Source of the DNA: DATHVR01 sp035461175 | GTDB lineage: Bacteria; Actinomycetota; Acidimicrobiia; Spongiisociales; ZC4RG35 | Assembly: GCA_035461175.1 (NCBI GenBank) | Contig: DATHVR010000192.1 | Location: 1 to 42,063 of the forward strand | DNA: 42,063 nucleotides | Direction of reading: 5' to 3' | In this document: one piece after another, positions 25,304 to 35,516 of the stretch | How positions within the stretch are numbered: the stretch's first letter is position 1 | Layout of the letters: the number at the start of each line of letters is the position of its first letter | Made by a program: the position numbers and the translations under genes | Notes under the pieces: generated by a model | The model's input: only the letters and a program-made list of their open reading frames with translations | Database searches by the model: none | What the model was told of the DNA's origin: nothing

Positions 25304-26296
25304 ATGTTGGAGGAACGTCGCAACGAGATCCTCCGGACCCTCGTGGAGGAATACATCCGCTCGGGTGAGCCGGTGAGCTCCCGCACCATCGACGAATTGA
25401 CCGAGCTGGGCGTGTCCACCGCCACGATCCGCAACGAACTCGTCGCCCTGGAGCGGGAGGGCTTCGTCGTCCAGCCCCACACCTCGGCCGGTCGCGTGCC
25501 CACCGCCACCGCCTATCGCTACTACGTCGACCACCTAGGCCCGAGCCAGATGCGTACCGCCACCCAGGCCAAGATCGCCGGATTCTTTGACTCGGTCCAC
25601 CTCGAGCTGACCAAGCTCCTCAAGGCCACCAGCCGGCTGCTCGCCGACGTCACCCAGCTTCCGGCGGTGGTGGTGGCTCCGGGCGTGATCGGAGAGCGAA
25701 TCCGCGACGTCCATCTGGTCCATCTCACCGCCGACATCGTTCTCTCGGTGGTGGTGACCGAGAACGGCCGCCTGCTCCAGGAGCGTATCCGGCTCCCCGA
25801 GCCCGTGACCGCCGAGGAACTGGCCGCGGTGGAGAGCCTGGTGGCGTCGGTGGCGGTGGGATCGGGAGTGGGGGCACCGCTGGCGGTCGAAGACGAGCGC
25901 CGCCAGAGCGAGAGTGCCGGGATCGTGGCTGCCGCCGAGGCCGTCATCGCCATGATCGGGCGGGCGGCGGGAGCCGACTCAGACGTGTTCGTGGGCGGGA
26001 CCCGTCAGATGGCGGCGGTGTGGGAGGACCTGAGCGAGGTTCGCCAGGTGCTCGAGGTGGTCGAGCGGGAGGCGATGATCCTCAACATCCTCGCCCGCGC
26101 CCCGGGGACTTCGATCCTCATCGGCTCGGAACTCCCGATGGCAGACGTCGACATGGCGGTCGTGTCGAAGACGTACGAGTCGGGAACCACCGCCGGCCGG
26201 GTGGGTGTGATCGGTCCCATGCGCATGAACTACCGCCGGGTCATCTCGGCGGTCGAAGAGGTGACCCGGGAACTCGAGGAGAGGATCCAGTCATGA
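25304..26296 (+). CDS. hrcA: Heat-inducible transcription repressor HrcA
   Basis: Represses chaperone genes by binding CIRCE operators. The 330 residues have an N-terminal winged helix (MLEERRNEILRTLVEEYIRSGEPVSSRTI; the recognition region STATIRNELVALEREGFVVQPHTSAGR is characteristic) and a GAF-like middle and dimerisation domain ending in RVGVIGPMRMNYRRVI. Length is normal. It is directly upstream of dnaJ. No grpE, dnaK or groEL gene is in the window, and no CIRCE element precedes hrcA itself, so autoregulation through CIRCE is not supported here. Confidence 0.95.
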   Translation: MLEERRNEILRTLVEEYIRSGEPVSSRTIDELTELGVSTATIRNELVALEREGFVVQPHTSAGRVPTATAYRYYVDHLGPSQMRTATQAKIAGFFDSVHLELTKLLKATSRLLADVTQLPAVVVAPGVIGERIRDVHLVHLTADIVLSVVVTENGRLLQERIRLPEPVTAEELAAVESLVASVAVGSGVGAPLAVEDERRQSESAGIVAAAEAVIAMIGRAAGADSDVFVGGTRQMAAVWEDLSEVRQVLEVVEREAMILNILARAPGTSILIGSELPMADVDMAVVSKTYESGTTAGRVGVIGPMRMNYRRVISAVEEVTRELEERIQS

Positions 26297-26325
26297 TTCG
26301 GTTCCGCCTCGTCGTGCTCGCCCCG

Positions 26326-26331
26326 TAACCT
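26326..26331 (+). promoter_or_regulatory. Candidate dnaJ -10 element
   Basis: TAACCT followed by 7 nt and the GTG of dnaJ; no Shine-Dalgarno sequence in the gap. A leaderless dnaJ message in addition to read-through from hrcA is possible. Confidence 0.3.
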
Positions 26332-26338
26332 TCGGCCC

Positions 26339-27442
26339 GTGGCAATCGACTATTACGCCGTGCTGGGCGTCGAACGCGACGCCTCGGCGGAAGAAATCAA
26401 ACGAGCCTTCCGATCGGTGGCGCGCCGGTCGCATCCCGACGCCAACCCCGGCGATCCCCATGCCGAGGAGCGGTTCAAGCAGGCGGCGGAGGCCTACGAG
26501 GTCCTGTCCGACCCCGACCGGCGCCGCCGCTATGACCGGGGCGACACCATCGACCTGGGTGACCTGTTCGGGGGCGGCTTCGGCGGGATCGACGACATCT
26601 TGCGTTCGGTGTTCGGTGACGGGCCTTTCTCGGATCCCTTCTCCTTCGGGGGCGGGGCCAGAACCCGGTCGCGGGGGCGCGACATCCTGGCCCGGGTCGA
26701 GGTGTCGCTGACGGAGGCGGCTTTCGGGACCGAGACCGAGGTCGGGTTCCGGGCCGACCGGGCCTGCCCGGCCTGCAACGGCGACGGGACCGCCCCCGGC
26801 TCCAGCCGGGTCGGCTGTGCCACCTGCGGCGGAGCCGGTCAGGTGCGCGTCGCCCGGCGGTCGTTCCTCGGCACCATGATGACGGTGGGCGCATGCCCCG
26901 ACTGCCAGGGAGTCGGGTCGGTGGTCGAAGATCCCTGCCCCGAGTGTGAAGGCCGGGGGGTGGCCAACGCCGAGCAGCACGTCACCGTCGAGATACCCCC
27001 CGGCGTCAGCACCGGCACCCGTCTCCGCCTCACCGGCCGCGGCGAGGTGGCGGGTCCGGGAGCATCCGCCGGCGACCTGTTCGTCGAGGTGGTGGTGGCC
27101 GAGGACGAGCGTTTCCGCCGCGACGGCGACGACCTGATCCACCACGTCACGGTGGGCCTGTCCGAGGCGGCGCTGGGCACCGAGGTCTCCGTGCCGCTCA
27201 TCGGCGGCGGTGAGGAGGCGGTGGAGATTCCCGCCGGAACCCAGCCCGGATGGATGACCCGGGTGCGGGGCGAAGGCATGGGCCGTCTGGGTCGTCGCGG
27301 GCGGGGAGACATGATCGTGGTGGCCGACGTGGTGGTTCCCGTGGATCTGAGCGAAGAGGAGAGCGATCTCCTGCGGCACTATGCCGAACTCCGCGGCGAG
27401 CGACCCACCCAGCCCAGCCGCTGGCGGCGCGCCCGCCGCTGA
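26339..27442 (+). CDS. dnaJ: Chaperone DnaJ
   Basis: Hsp70 co-chaperone; 367 residues. The J domain has HPD at 32-34. A glycine/phenylalanine-rich segment (about 77-112) follows, then four zinc-binding repeats (CPACNGDG, CATCGGAG, CPDCQGVG, CPECEGRG), and two C-terminal beta domains ending in a basic tail. All cysteines of the four CxxCxGxG modules are present, making it a type I DnaJ. It starts with GTG and ends in a TGATG overlap with rsmE. It follows hrcA, the usual partner of a second dnaJ (DnaJ2) in actinobacteria. Confidence 0.96.
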   Translation: MAIDYYAVLGVERDASAEEIKRAFRSVARRSHPDANPGDPHAEERFKQAAEAYEVLSDPDRRRRYDRGDTIDLGDLFGGGFGGIDDILRSVFGDGPFSDPFSFGGGARTRSRGRDILARVEVSLTEAAFGTETEVGFRADRACPACNGDGTAPGSSRVGCATCGGAGQVRVARRSFLGTMMTVGACPDCQGVGSVVEDPCPECEGRGVANAEQHVTVEIPPGVSTGTRLRLTGRGEVAGPGASAGDLFVEVVVAEDERFRRDGDDLIHHVTVGLSEAALGTEVSVPLIGGGEEAVEIPAGTQPGWMTRVRGEGMGRLGRRGRGDMIVVADVVVPVDLSEEESDLLRHYAELRGERPTQPSRWRRARR

Positions 27443-28113
27443 TGGGCCATGTTCCTCATCTCTACCTCCCCGGCCCGTGGCAGGGTCCGGAACTGGCGCT
27501 GGGAGACGACCACGAACACCACCTGACCCGGGTCCTGCGCATGAGCCCGGGCGCCGAGGTCTCCTACACCGACGGCGAGGGCACGGCCGGCCGGGGGATC
27601 CTGGGCCGGGGAGTGGTCGAACGAGATGATGAGTCGAGCGGCTCGCTCGGTCCCGCCGTCGAGGTGGCGGTGGCCCCACCCGACTCCCGACAGCGGGCTC
27701 GATTCGTGGTCGAGAAGCTGGTCGAGCTCGGCGTCCGCCGCCTGATCTGGGTCCGTACCCGCCGGACCGAGGGCCGCCCCCCGCCGGAGGAGAAGGCCAG
27801 AGCGTGGGCGGTGTCCGCCCTCGAGCAGAGTCGGGGAACCCGGCTGATGGCCATCACCCGGTCCCACCTCGACGATCTGGATCCCGGACGTCTGGTGGTG
27901 GTCCATCCCGGGCCGGACCCCTTCTCCCTCGCCGGGCCCCGGCCCGAGTCGCCGATCCTCCTCGTCGGTCCCGAAGGAGGTCTGGACGAGGCCGAGATTC
28001 CGCCGGGGGCGCCCCGTCTCGCCCTCGGTTCCACGATCCTGCGGGTCGAGACCGCCGCCCTGGCGGCAACCGTTTCCTGGTATGCGCTGCATGGTCCGGA
28101 TCGCTCCCGCTAG
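27442..28113 (+). CDS. rsmE: 16S rRNA m3U1498 methyltransferase
   Basis: SPOUT-class RNA methyltransferase that methylates U1498 of 16S rRNA in E. coli. The 223 residues show the N-terminal PUA-like part (HHLTRVLRMSPGAEVSYTDGEG), the middle VVEKLVELGVRRLIWVRTRRTE, and the SAM-binding knot with LLVGPEGGLDEAEI and LGSTILRVETAALAA. The RsmE glycine-rich GPEGG and LRVETA motifs are intact. The ATG overlaps the dnaJ stop; dnaJ-rsmE adjacency is common. Confidence 0.94.
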   Translation: MGHVPHLYLPGPWQGPELALGDDHEHHLTRVLRMSPGAEVSYTDGEGTAGRGILGRGVVERDDESSGSLGPAVEVAVAPPDSRQRARFVVEKLVELGVRRLIWVRTRRTEGRPPPEEKARAWAVSALEQSRGTRLMAITRSHLDDLDPGRLVVVHPGPDPFSLAGPRPESPILLVGPEGGLDEAEIPPGAPRLALGSTILRVETAALAATVSWYALHGPDRSR

Positions 28114-28140
28114 CATCCTGTGCTCAGGGAGGCATTACAC

Positions 28141-28560
28141 GTGGAAGAAGGTTTCAACCTCGCCCTCGGCGGGCGGCTGAGGGCGGCGCGTCGCCACCGC
28201 AAGCTGTCGCTCACCGATGTCGAAAGTCTGAGCGCTGAGGAGTTCAAGGCCTCGGTCCTGGGCGCCTATGAACGGGGTGAGCGCTCCTTGTCGGTCCAGC
28301 GCCTGGTGCGGCTGGCGGCGCTCTATGAAATCCCCGTCGCCCAACTGATCCCCTCCGACGCCGACCTGGACATGGAAGCCACCTCGACGACCATCGATCT
28401 CGAGAAGATCGCCCAGGAAGGCTCGGCGGTGGCGGACAGGTTCCTGTCCTCGATCCAGTTGATGCGCCGGAGCGACCCCTCGGGTATGGCCGTGCGCCGC
28501 TCCGACATGGCGATTCTCACCTCGATGCTGGAGGCAGTGGGGGCCGAAGAGGTCCGCTGA
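28141..28560 (+). CDS. BldD-like transcriptional regulator
   Basis: A 139-residue DNA-binding regulator. The N-terminal XRE helix-turn-helix (about 10-70) reads like Streptomyces BldD, with VLGAYERGERSLSVQRLVRLAALYEIPVAQL. The C-terminal domain (about 85-139) has the BldD-type stretch DLEKI...IQLMRRSD. BldD binds c-di-GMP through RGD-X8-RQDD. Here the aligned residues are RSD (110-112), six residues, then RRSD (119-122), so both half-motifs are kept with a spacer shorter by two. The GTG at 28141 is chosen because GGGAGG lies 8 nt upstream; an earlier GTG at 28120 has no such site. It is separate from phoH, which has its own promoter candidate. Confidence 0.85.
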   Translation: MEEGFNLALGGRLRAARRHRKLSLTDVESLSAEEFKASVLGAYERGERSLSVQRLVRLAALYEIPVAQLIPSDADLDMEATSTTIDLEKIAQEGSAVADRFLSSIQLMRRSDPSGMAVRRSDMAILTSMLEAVGAEEVR

Positions 28561-28574
28561 GCCGTCGGCGGTGC

Positions 28575-28604
28575 TTCCCAGACGGGTCCCCGCAACCCTA
28601 GACT
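28575..28604 (+). promoter_or_regulatory. Candidate phoH promoter
   Basis: TTCCCA (28575-28580) and TAGACT (28599-28604) with an 18-nt spacer, ending 29 nt before the phoH GTG. The same TAGACT hexamer precedes glyS. Confidence 0.4.
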
Positions 28605-28633
28605 GAGGGTCTCCCCTGCCGAATGGCTGTTTC

Positions 28634-29607
<974 letters not shown>

Positions 29608-29608
<1 letters not shown>

Positions 29609-32244
29609 TGCGCCGGCCCACGCTCGTGCGCATGGCCGTCTTCGTCGCCACCACCGTGGCCGCTTGGGGCGTCCTCACGGTGGGGATGGACCAGGAGAGC
29701 CCCGACGACCTCCAGCCCGGACAGGTAGCACTGCGCGACTACGAGGTGGTGGACCCCGCCCCGGTGGTCGAGCAGGATGCTTTCGAGCGAGCCCAGGAGG
29801 CGGCCCGCAACTCCGTTGAGCCGGTCACGGTGGCCCGCACCGAGATCGAACAGGAGGTGCTGGCCGACATAGAGGGGTTCTTCGCCGACATCACGGCGGC
29901 CGTGAACCGCGAACTGGAGCCGGTCGAACCTGCATCCACGACCACCACCTCATCGGTGCCCGAGGACACGTCCACCACGGCACCCGAGGACACCACGACC
30001 ACCACCATCGAGACCACCGACACCACCGTGTCCTCGGAAGGTGAGGCCGGGGAGTCAACCGACACAACTGTCCCTCCCACCACGATCCCGCCCGGGGAGG
30101 TGCTGGTGCAGGGGTTCCTGTACGTGGACGCCGACGGCGACGGCAGCTTCGATCCCGAACTTCCCGAGGATGCCGGTCCCGGCGATGTGGCCGACGCGCC
30201 TCTTCCCGCCGTGTCGATCAACCTGTCCTCCTCGCTGCGGGTGGCCCGCACCGAGTCCCAGTCGGACGGCATCTTCACCGCCTCCGTCACCGAGGGGGAG
30301 GTGACGGTGACCCTGGACGAGGGAGACCCCGACCTTCCCGACATGGCCGTCTCGGCCGGAGCCATCAGCCAAACGGTGGAGTGTTCCATCGGCGACGTGT
30401 GTGAGGTCGAGGCGGTCGGCTTCGACCCCGACATGCTTCCGGTCGATGGCGTGGTGTCGGTGATCGGCCCCAACACCCTCGTTCCCGACGAGGACATCGC
30501 CGTGCTGGCCGCCATCGCCCGCGAGGACGTGGTGCGGACCGCGACCGGAGGGCCTTCCCATCTCGCCGTCGTTCAGCAGGCGGCGGTCGGACTGGCCCAG
30601 AACCTCTTCGGTCAGCGGGTCTACGACACCAATGCCGGCCAGGGTCTGCTTCTCGACGAGGCCCAGGTGCGTGCCTCCGAGCAGCCTCCACTGGTCTTCT
30701 ACACCGACACCGGCGAGCGTGACGTTCAAGCCGGCCAGGCAGCCGGAAACGTCGTCGCCAACCTGCTGCGGGCGAACTGGACCATCGACGACGCCGCCAC
30801 CGAGGCGGCGGCGGCGGCGGCGGCGGACTCCGTCGAGGCCACCGACTTCGAGGTCCAGTACTCCGCCGGCCAGGTCATTGCCAGCCAGGGCGAGGTACTG
30901 ACCCGGCTCGAGGTCGACGCCATCCGCCAAACCGGTGGGGTCCTTGACCGCGCTCAGCGGGAGGGAGGACTGCTGGCGGTGCTGACGATCCTGTCGGCGG
31001 TGCTGGCCCTCTATCTGAATCGCTTCCGGCCCGAATTCTGGGCTCGTCCCCGCATGGTGGCCCTGCTCGGGATCCTGATCGTGCTGGCGGCCGCCGCCGT
31101 GCGCGGGACCGTTCTTCTGGCCGAGCCGGCCAGTTGGTATGTGATGCCGGCGGTGGCATTCGGCCTCATGACCGCCGTCCTGTTCGACTCCCGTATCGGA
31201 GTTCTGATGTCGCTGGCCATGGCAATCCTCACCGCGGTCGGAACCCGCGATCCCGGCATCACGGTCTACGCCCTTCTCGCCACCATGGCTCCGATCCCGT
31301 TCGTGTCGGCAGTCTCGACCCGCCGCGCCTTCCGAAACGCCGCCGTCTACTCGGCCGCCGCCGCCGGAGTTATCGCCGCCTCCACCTCATGGTTCTTCCA
31401 CACCGGGCCCGACGACAGCACCTTGCTCTCCGTGGGAATCGCGGTGGCGTGGGCGTTCGGGACCTCGCTGGGGGCGGCCCTGTTCGGCCTGGCTCTGCTT
31501 CAATTCTTCGAGTCGGCCTTCGATATCACCACCACCCTCGCCCTGCTCGATCTCACCGATCGCAACCACCAGGCGCTCCAGTTGCTCCAGGAGAAGGCCT
31601 TCGGGAGCTTCAACCACTCGCTGATGGTGGGGACCCTGGCCGACGCCGCCGCCCGTGCCATCGGGGCCGACCCTCTCCTCGCTCGCGCCATGGCGTACTA
31701 TCACGACCTCGGCAAGACGGAGAACCCGACCATGTTCATCGAGAACCAGTTCGGGATCGCCAACCCCCACGACGAGATGTCTCCCGAGGAAAGCGCCGAG
31801 GTGATCCGCCGTCACGTGACCGACGGTGTGCGACTGGCCAAGAAGTTCGACATCCCCTCCGAGGTGGCCGAAGGCATCGTCAGCCACCACGGCGACGGGA
31901 TCATGCGCTACTTCTACGAGAAGGCCCGGGAGGAGGACCCGGGGGTCGAGCCGAGCCTGTTCCGCCACGTGGGTCACAAGCCCCGGACCGTGGAGACGGC
32001 CATCGTGATGCTGGCCGACGCCCTGGAAGCGTCGGCCCGGGCCGTGTTCCAGCACGAGGAGCCGACCCCCGACGCCATCGAGAAGCTGGTGCACCGGGTG
32101 ATCGACGAGAAGGTCAACGACGGCCAGCTGTCGGAGTCGCCCCTGACCATGGCGCAGCTCACCCAACTGAGAAAGGCCTTCCTCGGTTCACTGGTAGGGC
32201 ACTACCATCAGCGCATCGCCTATCCGAACTTCCCCGGTAGCTGA
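29608..32244 (+). CDS. 7TM-HD (PgpH/YqfF-type) membrane phosphodiesterase with inserted SdrD-B-like domain
   Basis: An 878-residue membrane protein. Homologues (PgpH, YqfF) hydrolyse c-di-AMP with a cytoplasmic HD domain. It has a first helix (about 7-27) and an extracellular 7TMR-HDED domain that starts normally (PGQVALRDYEVVDPAPV) but is interrupted at about residues 105-290. Several helices follow (about 450-640), then the HD domain with NHSLMVG (670 onward), HDLGK (699-703), SHHGDG (759-764) and a later Asp (804). The interruption comprises a Thr-rich stretch (110-160) and a beta domain of about 105 residues beginning VLVQGFLYVDADGDGSFDPE, whose Asp/Asn-Gly loop resembles SdrD B or Cna-B modules. 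ATG 29608 is preferred over the GTG one codon earlier because it spaces better from GGGAGG. Confidence 0.9.
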
Positions 32245-32331
32245 CACTCACCCCATGGACGACCCTTCCAGTCGAAGACCCCGGGCCGACACCAGAGTCG
32301 GCTTCTCCCACCCGCCGGCGGGCCGAACACC

Positions 32332-32796
32332 GTGAACGTGTTCGTCGCCGACGAGCAGACCGAGCCGGTGGACGCCGCCTTCCTCCGTGATCTGGCCGCC
32401 CTCGTGCTGGAACGTGAGTCGTGCCCGCCCGACACCGAGGTGTCGGTCATCCTGGTGGGCGATGAGGAGATGGAGGGCTACAACCGCAAGTTCCTCGACC
32501 GGTCCGGACCCACCGACGTCATCTCCCTTCCGATCGAGGAACTGGCTCCGGGCCGTCCCCCGGGTTCGATCCCGGGCGGGCCGCCCCCGATGCTGGGAGA
32601 TGTGATCGTCGATCCCGCCTGCATCCGGCGCCAGGCCCGGGATCTCGACCGCAGCTTCGAAGACGAGATGGCCCTGATGGTGGTCCACGGCCTGCTCCAC
32701 CTGCTGGGTTACGACCACGAGGCCGACGCCGACGCCGCGCGGATGGACGAGCGCACTTCGGCCATCCTGACCGAGGTGGGGAGGGCGCCTCGATGA
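32332..32796 (+). CDS. ybeY: Endoribonuclease YbeY
   Basis: Metal-dependent RNase for 16S rRNA 3'-end maturation and ribosome quality control. The 154 residues carry the zinc motif HGLLHLLGYDH (His119, 123, 129) and the conserved TDVISLP segment. A proline-rich loop (about 72-87) sits between them. The GTG at 32332 begins the family-like MNVFVADEQ. A 4-nt ATGA overlap links it to the next gene. The 87-bp gap before it holds no visible gene. Confidence 0.95.
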   Translation: MNVFVADEQTEPVDAAFLRDLAALVLERESCPPDTEVSVILVGDEEMEGYNRKFLDRSGPTDVISLPIEELAPGRPPGSIPGGPPPMLGDVIVDPACIRRQARDLDRSFEDEMALMVVHGLLHLLGYDHEADADAARMDERTSAILTEVGRAPR

Positions 32797-33968
32797 ACCT
32801 GGCGCTGTTGATACTGGGTGGATTGGCGCTAGCGCTGGCCGCGTGGCTGCGGGCGGCGGCGTCGGCGGTGTCTCAGATTCCCCGCGCCGATGCCCATCAC
32901 GACGCCGCCGAGGGCGAGACGGGCGCACGGGCGGTTGCCACCCTCATCGACGACCGCCCCCGACTGGTTCCCGCCGTCGGCATGGTGGGGACGGCCCTGC
33001 TGGTGGTGGCGGCGGTGGCACTAGTGATTCCGGCCCACGACCGGTGGACGCTGCTGGGAGCCCTGGCGGTCCTGGTGGGGGTGGTGTTGCTCGGCGACAT
33101 CCTGCCCCGGATGCTCGGGCGGAGCCGGCCCCGATCGATCGCTTACCGCTCGGCACCGCTGCTGGCGGCGGCGGTCTGGGTGGGCGGGTCCGCCGCCGAA
33201 CGAATCGTCGAGGAGAACGGCAACGGAGGAGAAGAGGACGTAGGTGAGCACGACGAGGACGAACTTGCCCTGATCAGCTCGGTGCTCCGGTTCTCCGAGA
33301 CGATCGTGCGCGAGGTGATGGTGCCGCGTCTCGACATGGTCACGCTCCCCGCCGAGGCCGACGCCGACGAGATGGCGGCGCTGGCCATCGAGCACGGCTA
33401 TTCACGTTTCCCGGTGGTGGAAGGCGACGAGGTGATCGGCGTGCTCCTGGTCAAGGATCTGCTGCCGGGGTTGACCGGGGGAGAGGGCCGGGTAACGGCC
33501 CGGGAGCTGATGCGACCGGCCACCTTCGTTCCCGAGGTGAAACAGATCCCCGATCTCCTCACCGAGATGCGGGCGTCGAAGACCCACATGGTGATCGTGG
33601 TGGACGAATTCGGCGAGATCGCCGGCCTGGTCACCATCGAGGACTTGCTGGAGGAACTCGTCGGCGAGATCGCCGACGAGACCGACGACGACGAGATCTG
33701 GGTTGTGCCCGAAGGGGAGGGAGTGTGGCGGGTGGACGCCCGCCTGTCGGTGGAGAACCTGGCCGATCTGTTGGAGGTCGAACTGCCCGAAGGCGACTGG
33801 GACACGGTCGGCGGGCTGGTGCTCGGCCTGGCCGAGCGGGTTCCCGAGGAGGCAGAGCGTTTCGAGGTGGAGAGCATCTCGCTCGAGGTGGTCCGGATGC
33901 AAGGGCGTCGGGTGGCTGAGGTCATGGCATTCACGGCCGCCGCCGGCGCCAGGCGCGACGCCTCGTGA
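32793..33968 (+). CDS. CBS-domain membrane protein (CNNM/CorC-HlyC family)
   Basis: A 391-residue membrane protein related to the hemolysin/CorC group, some members of which take part in Mg2+ or Co2+ handling. The N-terminal part (about 1-145) has four hydrophobic segments and a GDILPR that matches the E-x-L-P-K region of DUF21, though the domain is short and diverged. A pair of CBS domains follows (about 180-300: VMVPRLDMVTLPAEAD, YSRFPVVEGDEVIGVLLVKDLL, MVIVVDEFGEIAGLVTIEDLLEELVGEI), then a C-terminal CorC_HlyC domain (about 310-380). It is coupled to ybeY and era by ATGA and GTGA overlaps. The ybeY-CBS-era order is typical. Confidence 0.9.
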   Translation: MNLALLILGGLALALAAWLRAAASAVSQIPRADAHHDAAEGETGARAVATLIDDRPRLVPAVGMVGTALLVVAAVALVIPAHDRWTLLGALAVLVGVVLLGDILPRMLGRSRPRSIAYRSAPLLAAAVWVGGSAAERIVEENGNGGEEDVGEHDEDELALISSVLRFSETIVREVMVPRLDMVTLPAEADADEMAALAIEHGYSRFPVVEGDEVIGVLLVKDLLPGLTGGEGRVTARELMRPATFVPEVKQIPDLLTEMRASKTHMVIVVDEFGEIAGLVTIEDLLEELVGEIADETDDDEIWVVPEGEGVWRVDARLSVENLADLLEVELPEGDWDTVGGLVLGLAERVPEEAERFEVESISLEVVRMQGRRVAEVMAFTAAAGARRDAS

Positions 33969-34864
33969 GGTCCGGTTTCGTCGCCGTCGTCGGGCGGCCC
34001 AATGTCGGCAAGTCGACCCTGGTCAACCGCCTGGTCGGCCACAAGGTCTCCATCATCTCCTCCCGGCCTCAGACCACCCGCTCCACGATCCGCGGGTTCC
34101 TCACTCATCCGGCCGGCTCGGAGAATCCGGAGTGGCAGATGGTGCTGGTCGACACTCCGGGGCTGCACCGCCCCCGCACAGAGTTGGGTGCCCGCCTCAA
34201 TCGTCTCGTGTACGGGTCGCTGGCCGAGGCCGACGCCGTCGTGTTCGTTTTGGACGCCACCGGGCGGATCGGCCCCGGCGACCGCCTCATCGCCGAGCGA
34301 CTGGCAGAGGCAGAGACCCCGGTGGTGGTGGCGGTGAACAAGCTGGACCTCGCCGCCCGGGGCGAGGTGATCGAACAGCTCACCACCGCTGCCGCCTGGG
34401 ACTTCCACGCCTATGTGCCGATGTCGGCCCAGGAGGGGGATGGTGTTTCCGATCTCCTGGAGGAACTGGCGCCGCTCCTACCCGAGGGGCCGCTCTATTT
34501 CCCGGTGGGGCAGTGGAGCGACCAACCCGAGGCGGTGGTGATCTCCGAGATCATCCGGGAGAAGTTCCTCGAGCGCCTGCGCGACGAGTTGCCCCATTCG
34601 CTGGTGGTTCGAATCGAGGACATGGAAGAGCGCGATGACGGACTTCTCACGATCCTGGCCGATGTGATCGTCGAGCGAAAGAGCCAGCGGGGGATCGTGA
34701 TCGGTAAAGGCGGCTCACTGCTCAAGCTGGCCGGTTCCGAGGCCCGCCACGAGCTCGAGGCCCTGCTCGGCACCCGGATCAACCTCCAACTCCAGGTCAC
34801 GGTGGAGAAGGATTGGCAGCGGCGTCCGGTCCTGTTGGATCGCTTGGGCTTTCAGGACGGCTGA
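33965..34864 (+). CDS. era: GTPase Era
   Basis: Ribosome-assembly GTPase that binds the 3' end of 16S rRNA. The 299 residues contain G1 GRPNVGKS (10-17), the G2 region with TTRSTIRG, G3 DTPG, G4 NKLD, and a C-terminal KH domain with GIVIGKGGSLLK. No motif is degraded. The GTG overlaps the previous stop. Membership in the ybeY-CBS-era unit supports the call. Confidence 0.97.
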   Translation: MRSGFVAVVGRPNVGKSTLVNRLVGHKVSIISSRPQTTRSTIRGFLTHPAGSENPEWQMVLVDTPGLHRPRTELGARLNRLVYGSLAEADAVVFVLDATGRIGPGDRLIAERLAEAETPVVVAVNKLDLAARGEVIEQLTTAAAWDFHAYVPMSAQEGDGVSDLLEELAPLLPEGPLYFPVGQWSDQPEAVVISEIIREKFLERLRDELPHSLVVRIEDMEERDDGLLTILADVIVERKSQRGIVIGKGGSLLKLAGSEARHELEALLGTRINLQLQVTVEKDWQRRPVLLDRLGFQDG

Positions 34865-34871
34865 GTCGTCC

Positions 34872-34877
34872 TAGTCT
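34872..34877 (+). promoter_or_regulatory. Candidate -10 element of the SirB1-like gene
   Basis: TAGTCT followed by 6 nt and the GTG of the gene. No Shine-Dalgarno sequence lies in the gap, consistent with a leaderless transcript separate from era. Confidence 0.3.
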
Positions 34878-34883
34878 GAGCAT

Positions 34884-35501
34884 GTGATCGATGTTGCAAC
34901 GGTCAACCAGCTCACCGAACTGGTGGACGCGGACCGCCTCGCCGAGGCCAACCTGCTCCTGGCTCGCTTCGCCCATCCGGAGGTCGAACCGGACCGGGTG
35001 ATGGCCCGTCTCGACGACCTGGCCGCGCGGGTGGAAGGAACCACCCATCTCGCCCTACGGCGGGTGATCTCCATCCAGGAGGGAATCGGCGGCAACGTGG
35101 ATGACTACTACCACCCCGACAACCACTTCCTCGACACCGTCCTTGCCACCCGTCGCGGCATCCCGCTCTCGCTCTCGCTCCTGTGGATCGAGGTAGGCCG
35201 CAGGGCGGGGATCGAGATGGAGGGAGTGGGCATGCCGGGACACTTCCTGGTCTACGCCGGCGGCCAGCTGGTCGACCCCTTCCACTACGGCGAGGCGATC
35301 GGTTTCGAGGAGGCCGCCGCCCTGGTCGCCGACGCCCTCGGCGGCCAGCCGCGGGCCGATCGCAGCTGGTTCCAGCCGGTCGGTTCGCTCCAGATCGTGC
35401 GCAGGATGCTCCTCAACCTGGAGAGTCTCTACGTCGACCGGGCCGAACCGCAGCACCTGGAATGGGTGTCGACCTGTCTGGAGGGTCTAGCTGTTCGCTG
35501 A
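34884..35501 (+). CDS. SirB1-like transglutaminase-fold protein
   Basis: A 205-residue protein of the SirB1/transglutaminase-like family, cytoplasmic, of unknown biochemical role. Typical pieces are YYHPDNHFLDTVLATRRGIPLSLSLLWIEVGRRAGIEMEGVGMPGHFLV and the following LVDPFHYGEAIGFEE. In place of the catalytic Cys of true transglutaminases there is a serine-rich segment (SLSL), so enzyme activity is doubtful, as for other SirB1 proteins. It follows era by 19 bp and is convergent with the pterin dehydratase. Confidence 0.8.
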   Translation: MIDVATVNQLTELVDADRLAEANLLLARFAHPEVEPDRVMARLDDLAARVEGTTHLALRRVISIQEGIGGNVDDYYHPDNHFLDTVLATRRGIPLSLSLLWIEVGRRAGIEMEGVGMPGHFLVYAGGQLVDPFHYGEAIGFEEAAALVADALGGQPRADRSWFQPVGSLQIVRRMLLNLESLYVDRAEPQHLEWVSTCLEGLAVR

Positions 35502-35516
35502 TCCCTCGCTGATTTC

